From positions 124,001 through 188,000 of the forward strand of contig JAPMLR010000001.1 in NCBI GenBank assembly GCA_026410415.1: a stretch of 64,000 nucleotides of DNA. The letters are read 5' to 3'. The position numbers were made by a program, and so were the translations under genes. Numbering within the stretch: the stretch's first letter is position 1; each line of letters starts with the position of its first letter. The DNA is from Denitratimonas yunnanensis (SeqCode). GTDB taxonomy: Bacteria; Pseudomonadota; Gammaproteobacteria; Xanthomonadales; Xanthomonadaceae. The notes under the pieces are model-generated. The model searched no databases. It had not been told where the DNA came from and worked only from the letters and a program-made list of their open reading frames with translations. This document shows, piece after piece, positions 9,472-18,356 of the stretch.

Positions 9472-10074
9472 ATGGCTAACCAAGGCGTCAACCCAGGCCG
9501 TCGCCGCTTTCTCACCGCCACCACGGTCGTGGTGGGCGGTGCTGGCGCAGCGATGGCTGCAATCCCGTTCCTCAAGACCCTCAAGCCCAGTGCCCGCGCC
9601 GAAGTGGCGGGTGCGCCGGTGACCGAGGATGTGAGCAAACTCGAACCTGGCCAGCGCATCATGGTGCAGTGGCGCGGGCAACCGGTATGGATCATCCGCC
9701 GCACCCCGGAGATGCTGGCGGCACTCTCCAGTCAGGAGGGGCGCTTGCGTGATCCCAAGTCGGACAATCCCGACCAGCAGCCCGAGTACGCCCGCAACGA
9801 ATACCGTTCGGTCAAACCCGAGTTGCTCGTGCTCGTGGGCACCTGCACGCACTTGGGCTGCTCGCCGACGTTCCGCCCGGAAATGATTCCCGAGCCGTTC
9901 GATTCGGAATGGAAGGGCGGCTTTTACTGCCCCTGCCACAACTCGCGCTTCGACCTTGCCGGGCGCGTCTACGAAGGCGTGCCGGCACCGACCAATCTGG
10001 TCGTGCCACCGTACCGATTCCTGGATGAAAACCGCATCCAGATCGGCGTCAACCCAGAAGAAGGAGCCGCCTGA
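9472..10074 (+). CDS. petA: ubiquinol-cytochrome c reductase iron-sulfur subunit (Rieske)
   Basis: Rieske [2Fe-2S] subunit of the cytochrome bc1 complex, which passes electrons from ubiquinol to cytochrome c1. In the 200-residue product a twin-arginine signal-anchor (GRRRFLTATTVVVGGAG, residues 9-25) precedes the soluble head. The cluster ligands are C125/H127 in CTHLGC and C153/H156 in CPCHNSRF, with C130 and C155 forming the family disulfide. The ATG at 9472 is chosen over an upstream GTG because GGAGAG lies just before it. Its stop overlaps the petB start by one base. Confidence 0.97.
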   Translation: MANQGVNPGRRRFLTATTVVVGGAGAAMAAIPFLKTLKPSARAEVAGAPVTEDVSKLEPGQRIMVQWRGQPVWIIRRTPEMLAALSSQEGRLRDPKSDNPDQQPEYARNEYRSVKPELLVLVGTCTHLGCSPTFRPEMIPEPFDSEWKGGFYCPCHNSRFDLAGRVYEGVPAPTNLVVPPYRFLDENRIQIGVNPEEGAA

Positions 10075-11330
10075 TGAGCAATATCCTCGTTCGGGCCGCC
10101 AATGGCGCCTTCGATTGGTTCAATGAGCGCGCGCCGGGCTTCATGCCGTTCTACCGGAAGCACATGTCCGAGTATTACGCGCCGAAAAACTTCAACATCT
10201 GGTACATCTTCGGCATCCTGGCCACGGTGGTGCTGGTCAATCAGATCCTCACCGGCATCTGGCTGACGATGAACTACAAGCCCAGCGCGGCGGAAGCATT
10301 TGCCAGCGTCGAATACATCATGCGCGACGTGGACTGGGGCTGGCTGATCCGCTACATGCACAGCACCGGCGCCTCGATGTTCTTCGTCGTGGTGTATCTG
10401 CACATGTTCCGAGGCTTGATCTACGGCAGTTACCAGAAGCCACGCGAGCTGGTCTGGGTGCTGGGCATGTTCATCTTCCTGGCGCTGATGGCCGAAGCCT
10501 TCTTCGGCTACGTGCTGCCATGGGGCCAGATGAGTTACTGGGGCGCACAGGTGATCATCAATCTGTTCGGCGCCGTGCCGGTGATCGGTCCGGAGCTGAC
10601 CGAGTGGATCCGTGGCGACTATCTCGTCTCCGACGCCACCCTCAACCGTTTCTTCGCACTGCACGTGATCGCGCTGCCGCTGGTCATCCTGTTGCTGGTC
10701 GCGCTGCACCTGTTCGCGCTGCACGAAGTGGGTTCGAACAATCCTGAAGGCATCGACATCAAGAAAGGCCCAAAGGGCAACCGCTGGTCGGAGAAGGCAC
10801 CTGCCGATGGCGTGCCGTTCCATCCGTACTACACGGTCAAGGACACGTTCTTCGTCGGTGCGTTCCTGATCGTCTGCGCCTTCGTGCTGTTCTTCGAGCC
10901 GACGCTGGGCGGGCTGTTCCTGGAGCACGACAACTTCGTCGAAGCCAACCCGATGGTGACGCCGGAGCACATCAAGCCGGTGTGGTACTTCACCCCGTTC
11001 TACGCGATGTTGCGCGCCATCCCGGACAAGCTGCTGGGCGTGGCGACGATGGGCGGCGCGGTGATCATCCTGATCTTCCTGCCATGGCTGGACCGCAGCC
11101 CGGTGCGTTCGATCCGTTATCGCGGCTGGCTGACCAAGCTCCTGATCGCGATTTTCGTGGTGGCGTTCGTCAGCTTGGGCTGGCTCGGCCTGCAGTCGGG
11201 CAGTACCGCACAAACGTGGGCTGCGCGCATCTTTACCTTCTATTACTTCGCCTTCTTCATCACCATGCCGATCTGGACGCGCATCGACGCGACCAAGCCG
11301 GTTCCGCAGCGAGTGCCCGAGCATGATTAA
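10074..11330 (+). CDS. petB: ubiquinol-cytochrome c reductase cytochrome b
   Basis: Membrane core of the bc1 complex holding the two b-type hemes and both quinone sites. The 418-residue product is full length for the separate cytochrome b. Heme-ligand helices are visible as YMHSTGASMFFVVVYLHMF and FFALHVIALPLVILLLVALH, and the Qo-site region follows with TPEHIKPVWYFTPFYAML. The C-terminal part adds further membrane helices. The gene starts inside the petA stop and overlaps petC by eight bases, the usual compact petABC order. Confidence 0.98.
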   Translation: MSNILVRAANGAFDWFNERAPGFMPFYRKHMSEYYAPKNFNIWYIFGILATVVLVNQILTGIWLTMNYKPSAAEAFASVEYIMRDVDWGWLIRYMHSTGASMFFVVVYLHMFRGLIYGSYQKPRELVWVLGMFIFLALMAEAFFGYVLPWGQMSYWGAQVIINLFGAVPVIGPELTEWIRGDYLVSDATLNRFFALHVIALPLVILLLVALHLFALHEVGSNNPEGIDIKKGPKGNRWSEKAPADGVPFHPYYTVKDTFFVGAFLIVCAFVLFFEPTLGGLFLEHDNFVEANPMVTPEHIKPVWYFTPFYAMLRAIPDKLLGVATMGGAVIILIFLPWLDRSPVRSIRYRGWLTKLLIAIFVVAFVSLGWLGLQSGSTAQTWAARIFTFYYFAFFITMPIWTRIDATKPVPQRVPEHD

Positions 11331-12042
11331 GCGATTGATGGTCATTGGGCTGGCACTGTTGCCGGCACTGGCTTTTGGCGCTTCCAACGTCAAACTGGAA
11401 TCCAGCCAGATCAACATCAACGACAAGGCCTCGATGCAGCGTGGCGCGGCCTTGTTCATGAACTACTGTGCCGGTTGCCACTCGCTCGGATTCCAGCGTT
11501 ATTCGCGCATGGCCGAAGACCTGGGCCTCTCGGAGGAACAGGTCATGGCGAACCTCGTGTTCACCGATGCCAAGTTCGGCGAGTCGATCAAGGCCTCGAT
11601 GACGACGGCAGAAGGTGAGAAGTGGTTCGGCAAGGCACCGCCCGATCTCTCGCTGGTGGCGCGCAACAAACTCGGCGGCCCGGACTGGACTTATACCTTC
11701 CTCAAGTCCTTCTATCTGGACGAATCGCGTCCTTCGGGCTGGAACAATACGGTGCTGGCCGGTGCCAGCATGCCGCACGTACTGTGGGAGCTTCAGGGGC
11801 TGCAGCGCCCGATTCTCGACGCCGGTGGTCATGTCGAGCGTTTGGAACTGGTTTCGCCTGGCCGTCAGAGTCCGGCCGAGTATGATCGAACGATACGTGA
11901 TCTGACCAACTTCCTCACCTATGTCAGTGAGCCTTCCGCCGCCAAGCGCCGTTCCCTTGGCGTGTGGGTTATTCTTTTCCTCACGGTATTCACGCTGCTG
12001 GCGTGGTTGCTGAAAGAGGAATACTGGAAAGACGTGCACTGA
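11323..12042 (+). CDS. petC: ubiquinol-cytochrome c reductase cytochrome c1
   Basis: Heme-c subunit of the bc1 complex that hands electrons to a soluble or membrane cytochrome c. In the 239-residue product a signal peptide (1-20, ending AFG-AS) is followed by the heme attachment motif CAGCH at residues 49-53. The likely Met heme ligand is in GASMPHVLWELQ, and a C-terminal membrane anchor lies at about 212-230 (WVILFLTVFTLLAWLL). It overlaps the end of petB. The next gene, sspA, is 69 bases away across an imperfect stem-loop. Confidence 0.97.
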   Translation: MIKRLMVIGLALLPALAFGASNVKLESSQININDKASMQRGAALFMNYCAGCHSLGFQRYSRMAEDLGLSEEQVMANLVFTDAKFGESIKASMTTAEGEKWFGKAPPDLSLVARNKLGGPDWTYTFLKSFYLDESRPSGWNNTVLAGASMPHVLWELQGLQRPILDAGGHVERLELVSPGRQSPAEYDRTIRDLTNFLTYVSEPSAAKRRSLGVWVILFLTVFTLLAWLLKEEYWKDVH

Positions 12043-12047
12043 GCACG

Positions 12048-12080
12048 GACAGGCCGCCGGTCGTCTTGGCCGGCCCTGTC
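12048..12080 (+). other. stem-loop between petC and sspA
   Basis: GACAGGCCG at 12048-12056 can pair with CGG-C-CCTGTC at 12071-12080 with one bulged C. There is no clear T-run after it (GTTCGGTTCG), so it is at best a weak or partial terminator that would let the operons be read separately. Confidence 0.35.
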
Positions 12081-12111
12081 GTTCGGTTCGATCGAGCAGG
12101 GAGGAAGGTCC

Positions 12112-12753
12112 ATGGTGGTGGCGGCAAATCCCAGGTTGCGAAATGCGCTGACGCTGTTTTCGGCGCGTGATTGCGTGGTGTGCCACAGGGTGCGGTTGGT
12201 ACTGGCCGCCAAGGGGGTCAGTTATGAACTGGCGCCGGTGGATCCGAACAATCCCCCCGAAGATCTCATCGATCTCAATCCGTATCACTCCGTGCCGACA
12301 CTGGTGGATCGCGATCTGGTCCTGTATGCCGCCTCGGTGGTGTCCGAGTATCTGGACGAGCGATATCCTCACCCGCCGCTGATGCCGATCGATCCGCTTT
12401 CACGGGCCCGCCTGCGCCTGGCGATGCTGCGCATCGAGCACGAATGGGTGCCGCAGATCCAGGCCATCCAGCATGGCTCCAAGGCTCAGGCCGATACCAG
12501 CCGCAAGCGTCTTAAGGAACTGCTGCTGGCCTCGTTGCCGCTGTTCAAGGCGTCGCGCTTTTTTCTGAATCCGGAAATGAGTCTGGCCGATTGCGCGATG
12601 GCCCCGATCGTCTGGCGCTTGCCAGCGCTGGGTATTGCCTTGCCCAAGGACGCGAAGGCCATCGAGGATTATGGCCAGCGCATTTTCCGCAGCCCCGGAT
12701 TCACGCGCAGCCTCACTCCCGAGGAGCGTGTGTTGGGTGATTTGCCCGCATGA
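12112..12753 (+). CDS. sspA: stringent starvation protein A
   Basis: Glutathione-S-transferase-fold protein that binds RNA polymerase and alters transcription in stationary phase and stress. In the 213-residue product the thioredoxin-like half begins LTLFSARDCVVCHRVRLVLAAKGVSYE and the helical half contains SRARLRLAMLRIEHEWVPQI. A CVVC motif sits where glutathione transferases bind glutathione. A strong GGGAGGAAGG ribosome site precedes the ATG. The petABC-sspA-sspB arrangement is common in beta- and gammaproteobacteria. Its stop overlaps the sspB ATG. Confidence 0.93.
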   Translation: MVVAANPRLRNALTLFSARDCVVCHRVRLVLAAKGVSYELAPVDPNNPPEDLIDLNPYHSVPTLVDRDLVLYAASVVSEYLDERYPHPPLMPIDPLSRARLRLAMLRIEHEWVPQIQAIQHGSKAQADTSRKRLKELLLASLPLFKASRFFLNPEMSLADCAMAPIVWRLPALGIALPKDAKAIEDYGQRIFRSPGFTRSLTPEERVLGDLPA

Positions 12754-13181
12754 GCCAGTCCGAGCCCGTGCCGATGACATCCAATCGCCCGTATCTGATC
12801 CGGGCGATGTACGAGTGGATCGGCGACAACGGCATGACGCCCTACCTGCTGGTGGATGCCGGTGTGCCGGGGGTTCGGGTGCCGGCCTCGGTGATTCGTG
12901 ATGGCAAGGTGGTGCTGAATGTCGCACCACGAGCGGTTTCGCAACTTGAAATGGGAAACGACGTAATCCATTTCCTCGCGCGTTTCGGTGGCGTCAGCCA
13001 GAGCATCGCGTTTCCCGTCGGCGCGGTGCAGGCGATTTACGCACAGGAAACCGGGCAAGGCATGATGATGCCGCCGGAGAACACCGAGGTCCGGGAGGAC
13101 GAGACTGCCTCCGATCCCGATCCTCTGGGAACACCGCCTGAGCCACCCAGGCGCGGTGCGCACCTGCGCGTGATCAAGTAA
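12750..13181 (+). CDS. sspB: ClpXP adaptor SspB
   Basis: Adaptor that delivers ssrA-tagged, ribosome-rescued proteins to ClpXP. The 143-residue product has the folded substrate-binding part first (RPYLIRAMYEWIGDNGMTPYLLVDA, then VVLNVAPRAVSQLEMGNDVIHFLARFGG). An acidic, Pro-rich linker follows, and the short C-terminal ClpX-binding tail reads RRGAHLRVIK. All expected parts are present. The ATG overlaps the sspA stop, so the two are translationally coupled. Confidence 0.94.
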   Translation: MSQSEPVPMTSNRPYLIRAMYEWIGDNGMTPYLLVDAGVPGVRVPASVIRDGKVVLNVAPRAVSQLEMGNDVIHFLARFGGVSQSIAFPVGAVQAIYAQETGQGMMMPPENTEVREDETASDPDPLGTPPEPPRRGAHLRVIK

Positions 13182-13200
13182 TCATCCGCGGTCGTTGTTT

Positions 13201-13581
13201 TCACGGCTTTGGCGGAGGTACTCGGGGGTACTTGACGCTGACTTCCCAGCCTTCCTGTTCGATCGGCAATGCCTTCGACGGTGCCGGCGGCATGTGCAGC
13301 CATTGCAATTCGCTGCCCAGCAGTTCCAGATGCCCGCGATGGCGGTCCAGCCCATCGGTGGAAAAATCGAAGCGGTAACGCCGCAGCGGGCGAATCCAGC
13401 CATCCGGGGAGCGCCTGAAGTTCAGGCGCTCCAACATCACGGTATGGTCCAGCCACTGGACCCGGCTTTCCTCACAGGCCCGGCGACCGTAGTGCGCGGC
13501 CATTTCCGCTGCGGCGCGTGCGTTCATCCAGCCTAGTGCGATGGCGCCGAATACGGCAAGAGCGACGATTGCCGAGAGCAT
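13201..13581 (-). CDS. DUF3301 family small membrane-anchored protein
   Basis: A 126-residue protein of unknown function. It has one N-terminal membrane helix (MLSAIVALAVFGAIALGWM) and then a soluble part matching the DUF3301 pattern: AAEMAAHYGRRACEESRVQWLDHTV, RYRFDFSTDGLDRHRGHLELLG, and a C-terminus in a Pro-rich tail. The ATG giving the membrane helix at the very start is preferred; a longer in-frame reading to 13767 is possible but adds Arg/Ala-rich sequence of no recognisable type. It is convergent with sspB. Confidence 0.75.
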   Translation of the reverse strand: MLSAIVALAVFGAIALGWMNARAAAEMAAHYGRRACEESRVQWLDHTVMLERLNFRRSPDGWIRPLRRYRFDFSTDGLDRHRGHLELLGSELQWLHMPPAPSKALPIEQEGWEVSVKYPRVPPPKP

Positions 13582-13774
13582 GGGGGAGTCCGTAGTGTCC
13601 AGAGAAGCTCCAGCATGGGGGCTGCGCCTTGCAACATCAATGCGGTGTCTGGAGTCCTTCGTCAGGGCGGGGCGCGCTCGGGATTGCCACGGGGTCGACA
13701 CGCGCACCAGTTGAGCTGCAGCTGTTGCACATGCCTGTCCTGATACGTGTCGCGTGGCCTTAAGCATGCACGAC

Positions 13775-13788
13775 TTGACCTACATCAG
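13775..13788 (+). promoter_or_regulatory. FNR/DNR-like box upstream of norB
   Basis: TTGACCTACATCAG matches the CRP/FNR-family pattern TTGAY-N4-ATCAR, 67 bases before the norB start codon. Boxes of this type recruit FNR, ANR or the NO sensor DNR at nor promoters. Which regulator acts here is not known. Confidence 0.55.
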
Positions 13789-13854
13789 CGCTGTTTTCGT
13801 GACACTCGCGCACCATCGGCGGACTGCTTTCAGGCTGCCAAGGAGAAGCGTGTC

Positions 13855-16134
13855 GTGAGTGCCGAAAGAAAACTGTGGCTGTGGTTGATTGGCCTGTTGG
13901 TCGTGTCGTTCTCGGTGTTGTTGTGGGTTGGCAGCGAAGTGCATCGCCAGATGCCGCCGATACCCGAACGCGTGGTGACGTCCTCGGGCGAGGTGGTCTA
14001 CACGCGTTCGGACATTGAAACCGGACGCCAGGTCTGGCAATCGATGGGTGGTCAGCAGCTGGGTTCCATCTGGGGACATGGTGCCTATGTGGCGCCGGAC
14101 TGGACCGCCGACTGGCTGCATCGCGAGTCGATGGCGTGGCTGGACATTCTGGCGCGCGAGCGCGGTGCGGAGAGCTATGCATCGCTCGATCCGGAGATCC
14201 AGGCCGGGCTTCGCGCGCGTCTTCAGAAACTGATTCGGCCCAATACTTACGAGGCTGACAGTTCGCAGGTGGTCATCCCGCCCGAGCGCGCTGCCGCGAT
14301 GGCCGAAGTCGCCTCACATTACGATGCCCTGTTCGGCAACGATCCTGCCTTGCTGCAGTTGCGCAAGGGCTACGCGATGAAGAACGACACCATCCCGTCA
14401 GCCGAGCACCGACAAAAGCTGGCGGCGTTCGTCTGGTGGACGGCGTGGTCGGCCGTGACCGAGCGTCCCGGGCAGAAGATCAGCTTCACCGCGAATTGGC
14501 CCTATGACCCGGTGGTGGGCAATGAACCGCCGCCGCATCTTCTGTTGTGGACGGTTTTCAGCGTCCTGTTCCTGATCGCAGGTGTTGCGCTGTTGGGCTG
14601 GTACTACGCCACGCACCGCGAGGACCACGGACACCAGCCGCCGGCACGCGACCCGCTGGCCAGCATCGTAGTGACGCCTTCGATGCGGGCCACGGCCAAG
14701 TATTTCTGGGTGGTGGTGGCGTTGTTCCTGGTGCAGATACTGCTTGGCGCGATCACCGCGCACTATCAGGTCGAGGGCCACGATTTCTACGGCATCGCGC
14801 TGTCGGACATGCTGCCCTACTCGCTGACGCGAAGCTGGCACACGCAACTGGCGGTGCTGTGGATCGCTACTGCCTGGCTGGGCATGGGCCTGTACATCGG
14901 TCCGGCCATTTCCGGGCACGAGCCGAAGTTCCAGCGTTTGGGCGTCAATGTGCTGTGGGTCTGTCTGATCATCATCGTGGTCGGTGCATTTGCCGGCCAG
15001 TGGTTCGCGGTGATGCAGAAGCTCGGTCTGGAAAAGAATTTCTGGTTCGGTCACCAGGGTTGGGAATACGTGGACATCGGTCGTTTCTGGCAGTGGTTCC
15101 TGTTCCTGGGCCTGGGTATCTGGCTGACGCTGGTCGGCCGCTGTCTGGTGCCGGCGATCCGAAGGGGCGGCGAGATGAAGTCGATCACCATGCTGCTGTT
15201 CCTCTCCACGGTGGCGATCGGCCTTTTCTACGGTGCCGGTTTGCTGTGGAACGAGCACACGCATCTGTCGATGGTCGAATATTGGCGCTGGTGGGTGGTG
15301 CACCTGTGGGTGGAAGGCTTCTTCGAAGTGTTCGCCACGGCCGTCATCGCTTTCCTGTTCGCCAAGCTGGGCCTGATCCGGGCCACGCTCGCCACGGTGG
15401 CGGTGCTGTTTGCCACCATCGTGTTCATGGCGGGCGGTGTACTGGGCACCTTGCATCACTTGTACTTCACGGGCACGCCGACGGCAGTGATCGCCTTGGG
15501 CGCGAGCTTCTCGGCACTGGAAGTGGTGCCGCTGGCACTGATCGGCTTCGAGGCCTATCACCAGTGGTCGTTGCAGAAGGCGACGCCGTGGATGGCCCGC
15601 TACAAGTGGCCGATCCTGTTCTTTGTCGCGGTGTCGTTCTGGAATCTGGTCGGCGCAGGACTGTTCGGGTTCCTCATCAACCCGCCGCTGCCGCTCTACT
15701 ACATGCAGGGGCTGAATCTGACGCCGCTGCATGGGCACACCGCGCTGTTCGGGGTATACGGCATGCTGGGTATCGGTCTGATGCTGTTCTGCCTGCGTGG
15801 CATCAAACCGGATGCGATCTGGAACGAGAAGCTGCTCAAGACCGGCTTCTGGGCGCTCAACATCGGCTTGTCGCTGATGGCGCTGCTGACGCTGCTGCCG
15901 ATGGGAATCATCCAGCTTGCTGCAGCTCTCGAGAACGGTTATTGGTACGCGCGTTCGGCGGATCTGATGCAGCAGCCGATCATCCAGCTGCTGGTCTGGA
16001 TGCGTGTGCCTGGCGACACCATATTCAGCGTCGGCGCATTGGCGATAGCCTGGTTCGTGTTCCGGCTCTGGGTGGCACCGAAGAGTGCGCCCGCGCACGA
16101 TGCGGTGCCCGCTGCCGCGGAGGCGCGCGAATAG
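13855..16134 (+). CDS. norB: quinol-dependent nitric oxide reductase (qNOR)
   Basis: Single-subunit enzyme that reduces 2 NO to N2O with quinol electrons, used in denitrification or NO detoxification. The 759-residue product has the qNOR layout: an N-terminal membrane helix (KLWLWLIGLLVVSFSVLLWV), a periplasmic domain (VTSSGEVVYTRSDIETGRQVWQ), then about 13 helices of the heme-copper oxidase fold. Histidine ligands are visible in RSWHTQLAVLWIATAWLGM, WNEHTHLSMVEYWRWWVVHL and TLHHLYFTGTP. The GTG start is set by AAGGAGAAG eight bases upstream. No other denitrification gene is in the window, which fits a detoxification role. Confidence 0.95.
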   Translation: MSAERKLWLWLIGLLVVSFSVLLWVGSEVHRQMPPIPERVVTSSGEVVYTRSDIETGRQVWQSMGGQQLGSIWGHGAYVAPDWTADWLHRESMAWLDILARERGAESYASLDPEIQAGLRARLQKLIRPNTYEADSSQVVIPPERAAAMAEVASHYDALFGNDPALLQLRKGYAMKNDTIPSAEHRQKLAAFVWWTAWSAVTERPGQKISFTANWPYDPVVGNEPPPHLLLWTVFSVLFLIAGVALLGWYYATHREDHGHQPPARDPLASIVVTPSMRATAKYFWVVVALFLVQILLGAITAHYQVEGHDFYGIALSDMLPYSLTRSWHTQLAVLWIATAWLGMGLYIGPAISGHEPKFQRLGVNVLWVCLIIIVVGAFAGQWFAVMQKLGLEKNFWFGHQGWEYVDIGRFWQWFLFLGLGIWLTLVGRCLVPAIRRGGEMKSITMLLFLSTVAIGLFYGAGLLWNEHTHLSMVEYWRWWVVHLWVEGFFEVFATAVIAFLFAKLGLIRATLATVAVLFATIVFMAGGVLGTLHHLYFTGTPTAVIALGASFSALEVVPLALIGFEAYHQWSLQKATPWMARYKWPILFFVAVSFWNLVGAGLFGFLINPPLPLYYMQGLNLTPLHGHTALFGVYGMLGIGLMLFCLRGIKPDAIWNEKLLKTGFWALNIGLSLMALLTLLPMGIIQLAAALENGYWYARSADLMQQPIIQLLVWMRVPGDTIFSVGALAIAWFVFRLWVAPKSAPAHDAVPAAAEARE

Positions 16135-16164
16135 CGTCGGGTTCCGTTTTCGATGCAATGACGG

Positions 16165-16189
16165 CAAGGGCGGCTTCGTGCCGCCCTTG
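16165..16189 (+). terminator. rho-independent terminator after norB
   Basis: A perfect 10-base stem, CAAGGGCGGC (16165-16174) with GCCGCCCTTG (16180-16189) and loop TTCGT, lies 30 bases after the norB stop. It is followed by TCTTG, a weak T-tract. Confidence 0.6.
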
Positions 16190-16227
16190 TCTTGCCCGCG
16201 AACCAGGTCCGGCGCCAGACTGGAACC

Positions 16228-16884
16228 ATGATGGTTCCCGCGTCCGAACGTCGTCCCCCCCTCACCGATCCTCCGATCCGCAACGTGCTGCTGTTGCCGG
16301 GCATCTGGATGCGGCCCTGGACATTGCTTGCACTGGCCAGACGACTTTCGGTTGATGGGTTCGCGGTGAGCATGCTCGCTTATCCGGGCGTGTTCGGCGG
16401 GCCGCGGCCTGCTTTGGCGCGGCTGCGGCCGGCGTTGGCACGGGTCGATGCGGTGGTGGCGCACAGTCTGGGTGGCTTGATGGTGCTCGAGGCATTGCGT
16501 GCCGATCCGGCGTTGCCGGTACGACGGGTGGTTTGTCTGGGGTCGCCGTTGAGTGGCAGCAAGGTGGCGCGTCGCCTGCACGATGGTCGACTCGGCGTGA
16601 TGCTCGGGCGCAGCCGCGATTTGCTGACTCGGGGGTGTTCGCTGCCTTGGGCGGGACAGGCACTGGTTGGCTCGATCGCTGGCTCGGCGTCGTGCGGGTT
16701 TGGCCGGATGCTGGGTGGGTTTCCGGGGATCAACGACGGCACCGTGGGCATCGATGAGACCCGATGGTCGGGTCTGGCCGATCACACGGTGGTTCGGGCC
16801 AGTCATTCCGGCTTGTTGTTGTCACGCGACGCGGCGCGCCAGGCGGCGCATTTTCTCCGTCGTGGCCAATTCAGCCATGGGTGA
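16228..16884 (+). CDS. alpha/beta-hydrolase (lipase/esterase-like)
   Basis: A 218-residue alpha/beta-fold hydrolase of unknown substrate. RNVLLLPGIWMRPWTLLALA resembles the oxyanion strand of PGAP1/EstA-like lipases. The nucleophile elbow is AHSLGG, the acid is probably in GINDGTVGIDE, and the catalytic His is in VVRASHSGLLLS, so a full Ser-Asp-His triad is present. No signal peptide is evident. Two adjacent ATGs (16228 and 16231) compete for the start. It lies in the norB direction but behind a hairpin. Confidence 0.75.
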   Translation: MMVPASERRPPLTDPPIRNVLLLPGIWMRPWTLLALARRLSVDGFAVSMLAYPGVFGGPRPALARLRPALARVDAVVAHSLGGLMVLEALRADPALPVRRVVCLGSPLSGSKVARRLHDGRLGVMLGRSRDLLTRGCSLPWAGQALVGSIAGSASCGFGRMLGGFPGINDGTVGIDETRWSGLADHTVVRASHSGLLLSRDAARQAAHFLRRGQFSHG

Positions 16885-16942
16885 GTTGTGGTGCGTGTCG
16901 CGCTACGCTATCGCCCGTCCTGTTTCTTTTTCGAGGTCGTCC

Positions 16943-17395
16943 ATGTTTTTACGCAAGTTGAGTCTTTCCCTGCTGCTGACTGCGCCTCTGGCGCTTGCCG
17001 GTGCGTCCGATCTTGCCGATGCACCTGAGGGTTGGGGTGAGCCGGTCCCTGCGGGAAAAGCGCTGGCATTGGACGCTGCCCTGGCGACATTCAATCCGGC
17101 CAATACCGAGCCGGGGGTGTATCAGGGGCGCATCGTCGACGTATGCGAGAAACGCGGATGCTGGGCCAAGCTCGAACTCGACGGGCATTCCGCCCGCGTG
17201 ATGCCGCGCGACCATGGATTCATGGTGCCGCGTGATGTGCGCGGCATGGCCAGGGTGTACGGCGTGTTGCTGTCCGAAGACCTGTCCGAGGCATCTGCCA
17301 AGTATGCCGAGGAGCATCCCGGGGAGCCGAATCCGATTCCCGTGCGGGAATTCCGCATCGATGCGCTTGGCATCGTGATGGTCGAGGGGTCCTGA
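16943..17395 (+). CDS. exported DUF4920-domain protein
   Basis: A 150-residue exported protein, function not established. A clear signal peptide (MFLRKLSLSLLLTAPLALAGAS) is followed by the DUF4920 core: YQGRIVDVCEKRGCWAKLEL, VMPRDHGFMVPRDVRGM and a final EFRIDALGIVMVEG strand. Paired cysteines in DVCEKRGCW together with a nearby His suggest a metal site, but this is inference. The ATG is chosen because it begins the signal peptide and has CGAGG upstream. Confidence 0.8.
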   Translation: MFLRKLSLSLLLTAPLALAGASDLADAPEGWGEPVPAGKALALDAALATFNPANTEPGVYQGRIVDVCEKRGCWAKLELDGHSARVMPRDHGFMVPRDVRGMARVYGVLLSEDLSEASAKYAEEHPGEPNPIPVREFRIDALGIVMVEGS

Positions 17396-17612
17396 TCAAG
17401 TTCCGCTTCGGATCGCGTCGAGGCCGTGTTGCCGCCCGTCGGGCCTGGCCGTGCGATGCGCAGCTCGGCGTCATTGTGCGCAATGCTTCTCGCGCCGGAT
17501 TGGGCTCCGCACGCAGCGCACTCCGGGTTGCGCGCGTGGCTTCCAGGGCGAAGCCGTGGTCCGACTGCTGTAAAATCCCGGACTGGTTTCTGGAGCACGC
17601 AAGACGTATCGC

Positions 17613-18356
17613 ATGGCAGGACACAGCAAATGGGCCAACATCCAGCACCGCAAGAACGCGCAGGACGCCAAGCGCGGCAAGGTGTTCACCAAGGTCATCC
17701 GTGAGATCACCGTTGCAGCGCGGAGCGGGGGAGGCGATCCCGCTGCCAACCCGCGCTTGCGGTTGGCGATCGACAAGGGGCTGGCTGCGAACATGGCCAA
17801 GGACAACATCGAGCGCGCCATCAAGAAGGCGACGGGCGAGTTGGAAGGGGTCAGTTACGAGGAGATCCGCTACGAAGGCTATGCCCCCGGGGGAGTCGCG
17901 GTGATTGTCGACACGATGACCGACAACCGCATGCGAACCGTGGCCGACGTGCGTCATGCGTTCAACAAGTTCGGTGGCAATCTGGGTACCGATGGTTCGG
18001 TGGCCTTCATGTTCAGGAAACTGGGGGTTGCTTCGTTCGCTCCCGGGGCGGACGAAGACAGAATTACCGAAATCGCCATCGAAGCCGGTGCCGACGACGT
18101 CGTTGTGCACCCGGACGACGGCTCCATCGAAGTGATCGCCGCACCCGAAAACTTCGACGCCGTAACGGCTGCGTTCGATGCGGCCGGTCTGAAACCGGAT
18201 GAGAGCGAGGTGACGTTGCGTGCCGACAACGACATTGCCGTGAGTGGTGATACCGCCACGGCTGTTGCCAGGCTTCTCGACTGGCTGGAGGATCTGGATG
18301 ACGTGCAGAACGTCTATTCCAATGTCGACCTTCCCGCCGATGCGTACGACTCTTGA
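17613..18356 (+). CDS. yebC: YebC/TACO1 family protein
   Basis: Member of the conserved YebC/PmpR family, long annotated as a transcriptional regulator and more recently implicated in translation of proline-rich stretches. The 247-residue product begins with the family hallmark [21 protein letters not shown] and contains [20 protein letters not shown] and [13 protein letters not shown]. It is directly upstream of ruvC with a one-base stop/start overlap (TGATG), the common yebC-ruvC-ruvA arrangement. A TAAAAT 37 bases before the ATG could be a -10 element, but no matching -35 is seen. Confidence 0.96.
   Translation: MAGHSKWANIQHRKNAQDAKRGKVFTKVIREITVAARSGGGDPAANPRLRLAIDKGLAANMAKDNIERAIKKATGELEGVSYEEIRYEGYAPGGVAVIVDTMTDNRMRTVADVRHAFNKFGGNLGTDGSVAFMFRKLGVASFAPGADEDRITEIAIEAGADDVVVHPDDGSIEVIAAPENFDAVTAAFDAAGLKPDESEVTLRADNDIAVSGDTATAVARLLDWLEDLDDVQNVYSNVDLPADAYDS

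Noticed and set aside
13582..13767. N-terminal extension of the DUF3301 gene to 13767
   Set aside because: The added ~62 residues are Arg/Ala/Ser-rich and would bury the FNR-like promoter region's flank; the ATG that begins the membrane helix fits the family better.
14398..16806. An 802-codon open frame on the strand opposite norB
   Set aside because: Its product is rich in His, Gln and Arg with no family resemblance, and norB on the other strand is unmistakable. It is an antisense shadow caused by high GC. The same applies to long antisense frames opposite gdhB, metG, wbpM, rpsA and fadN.
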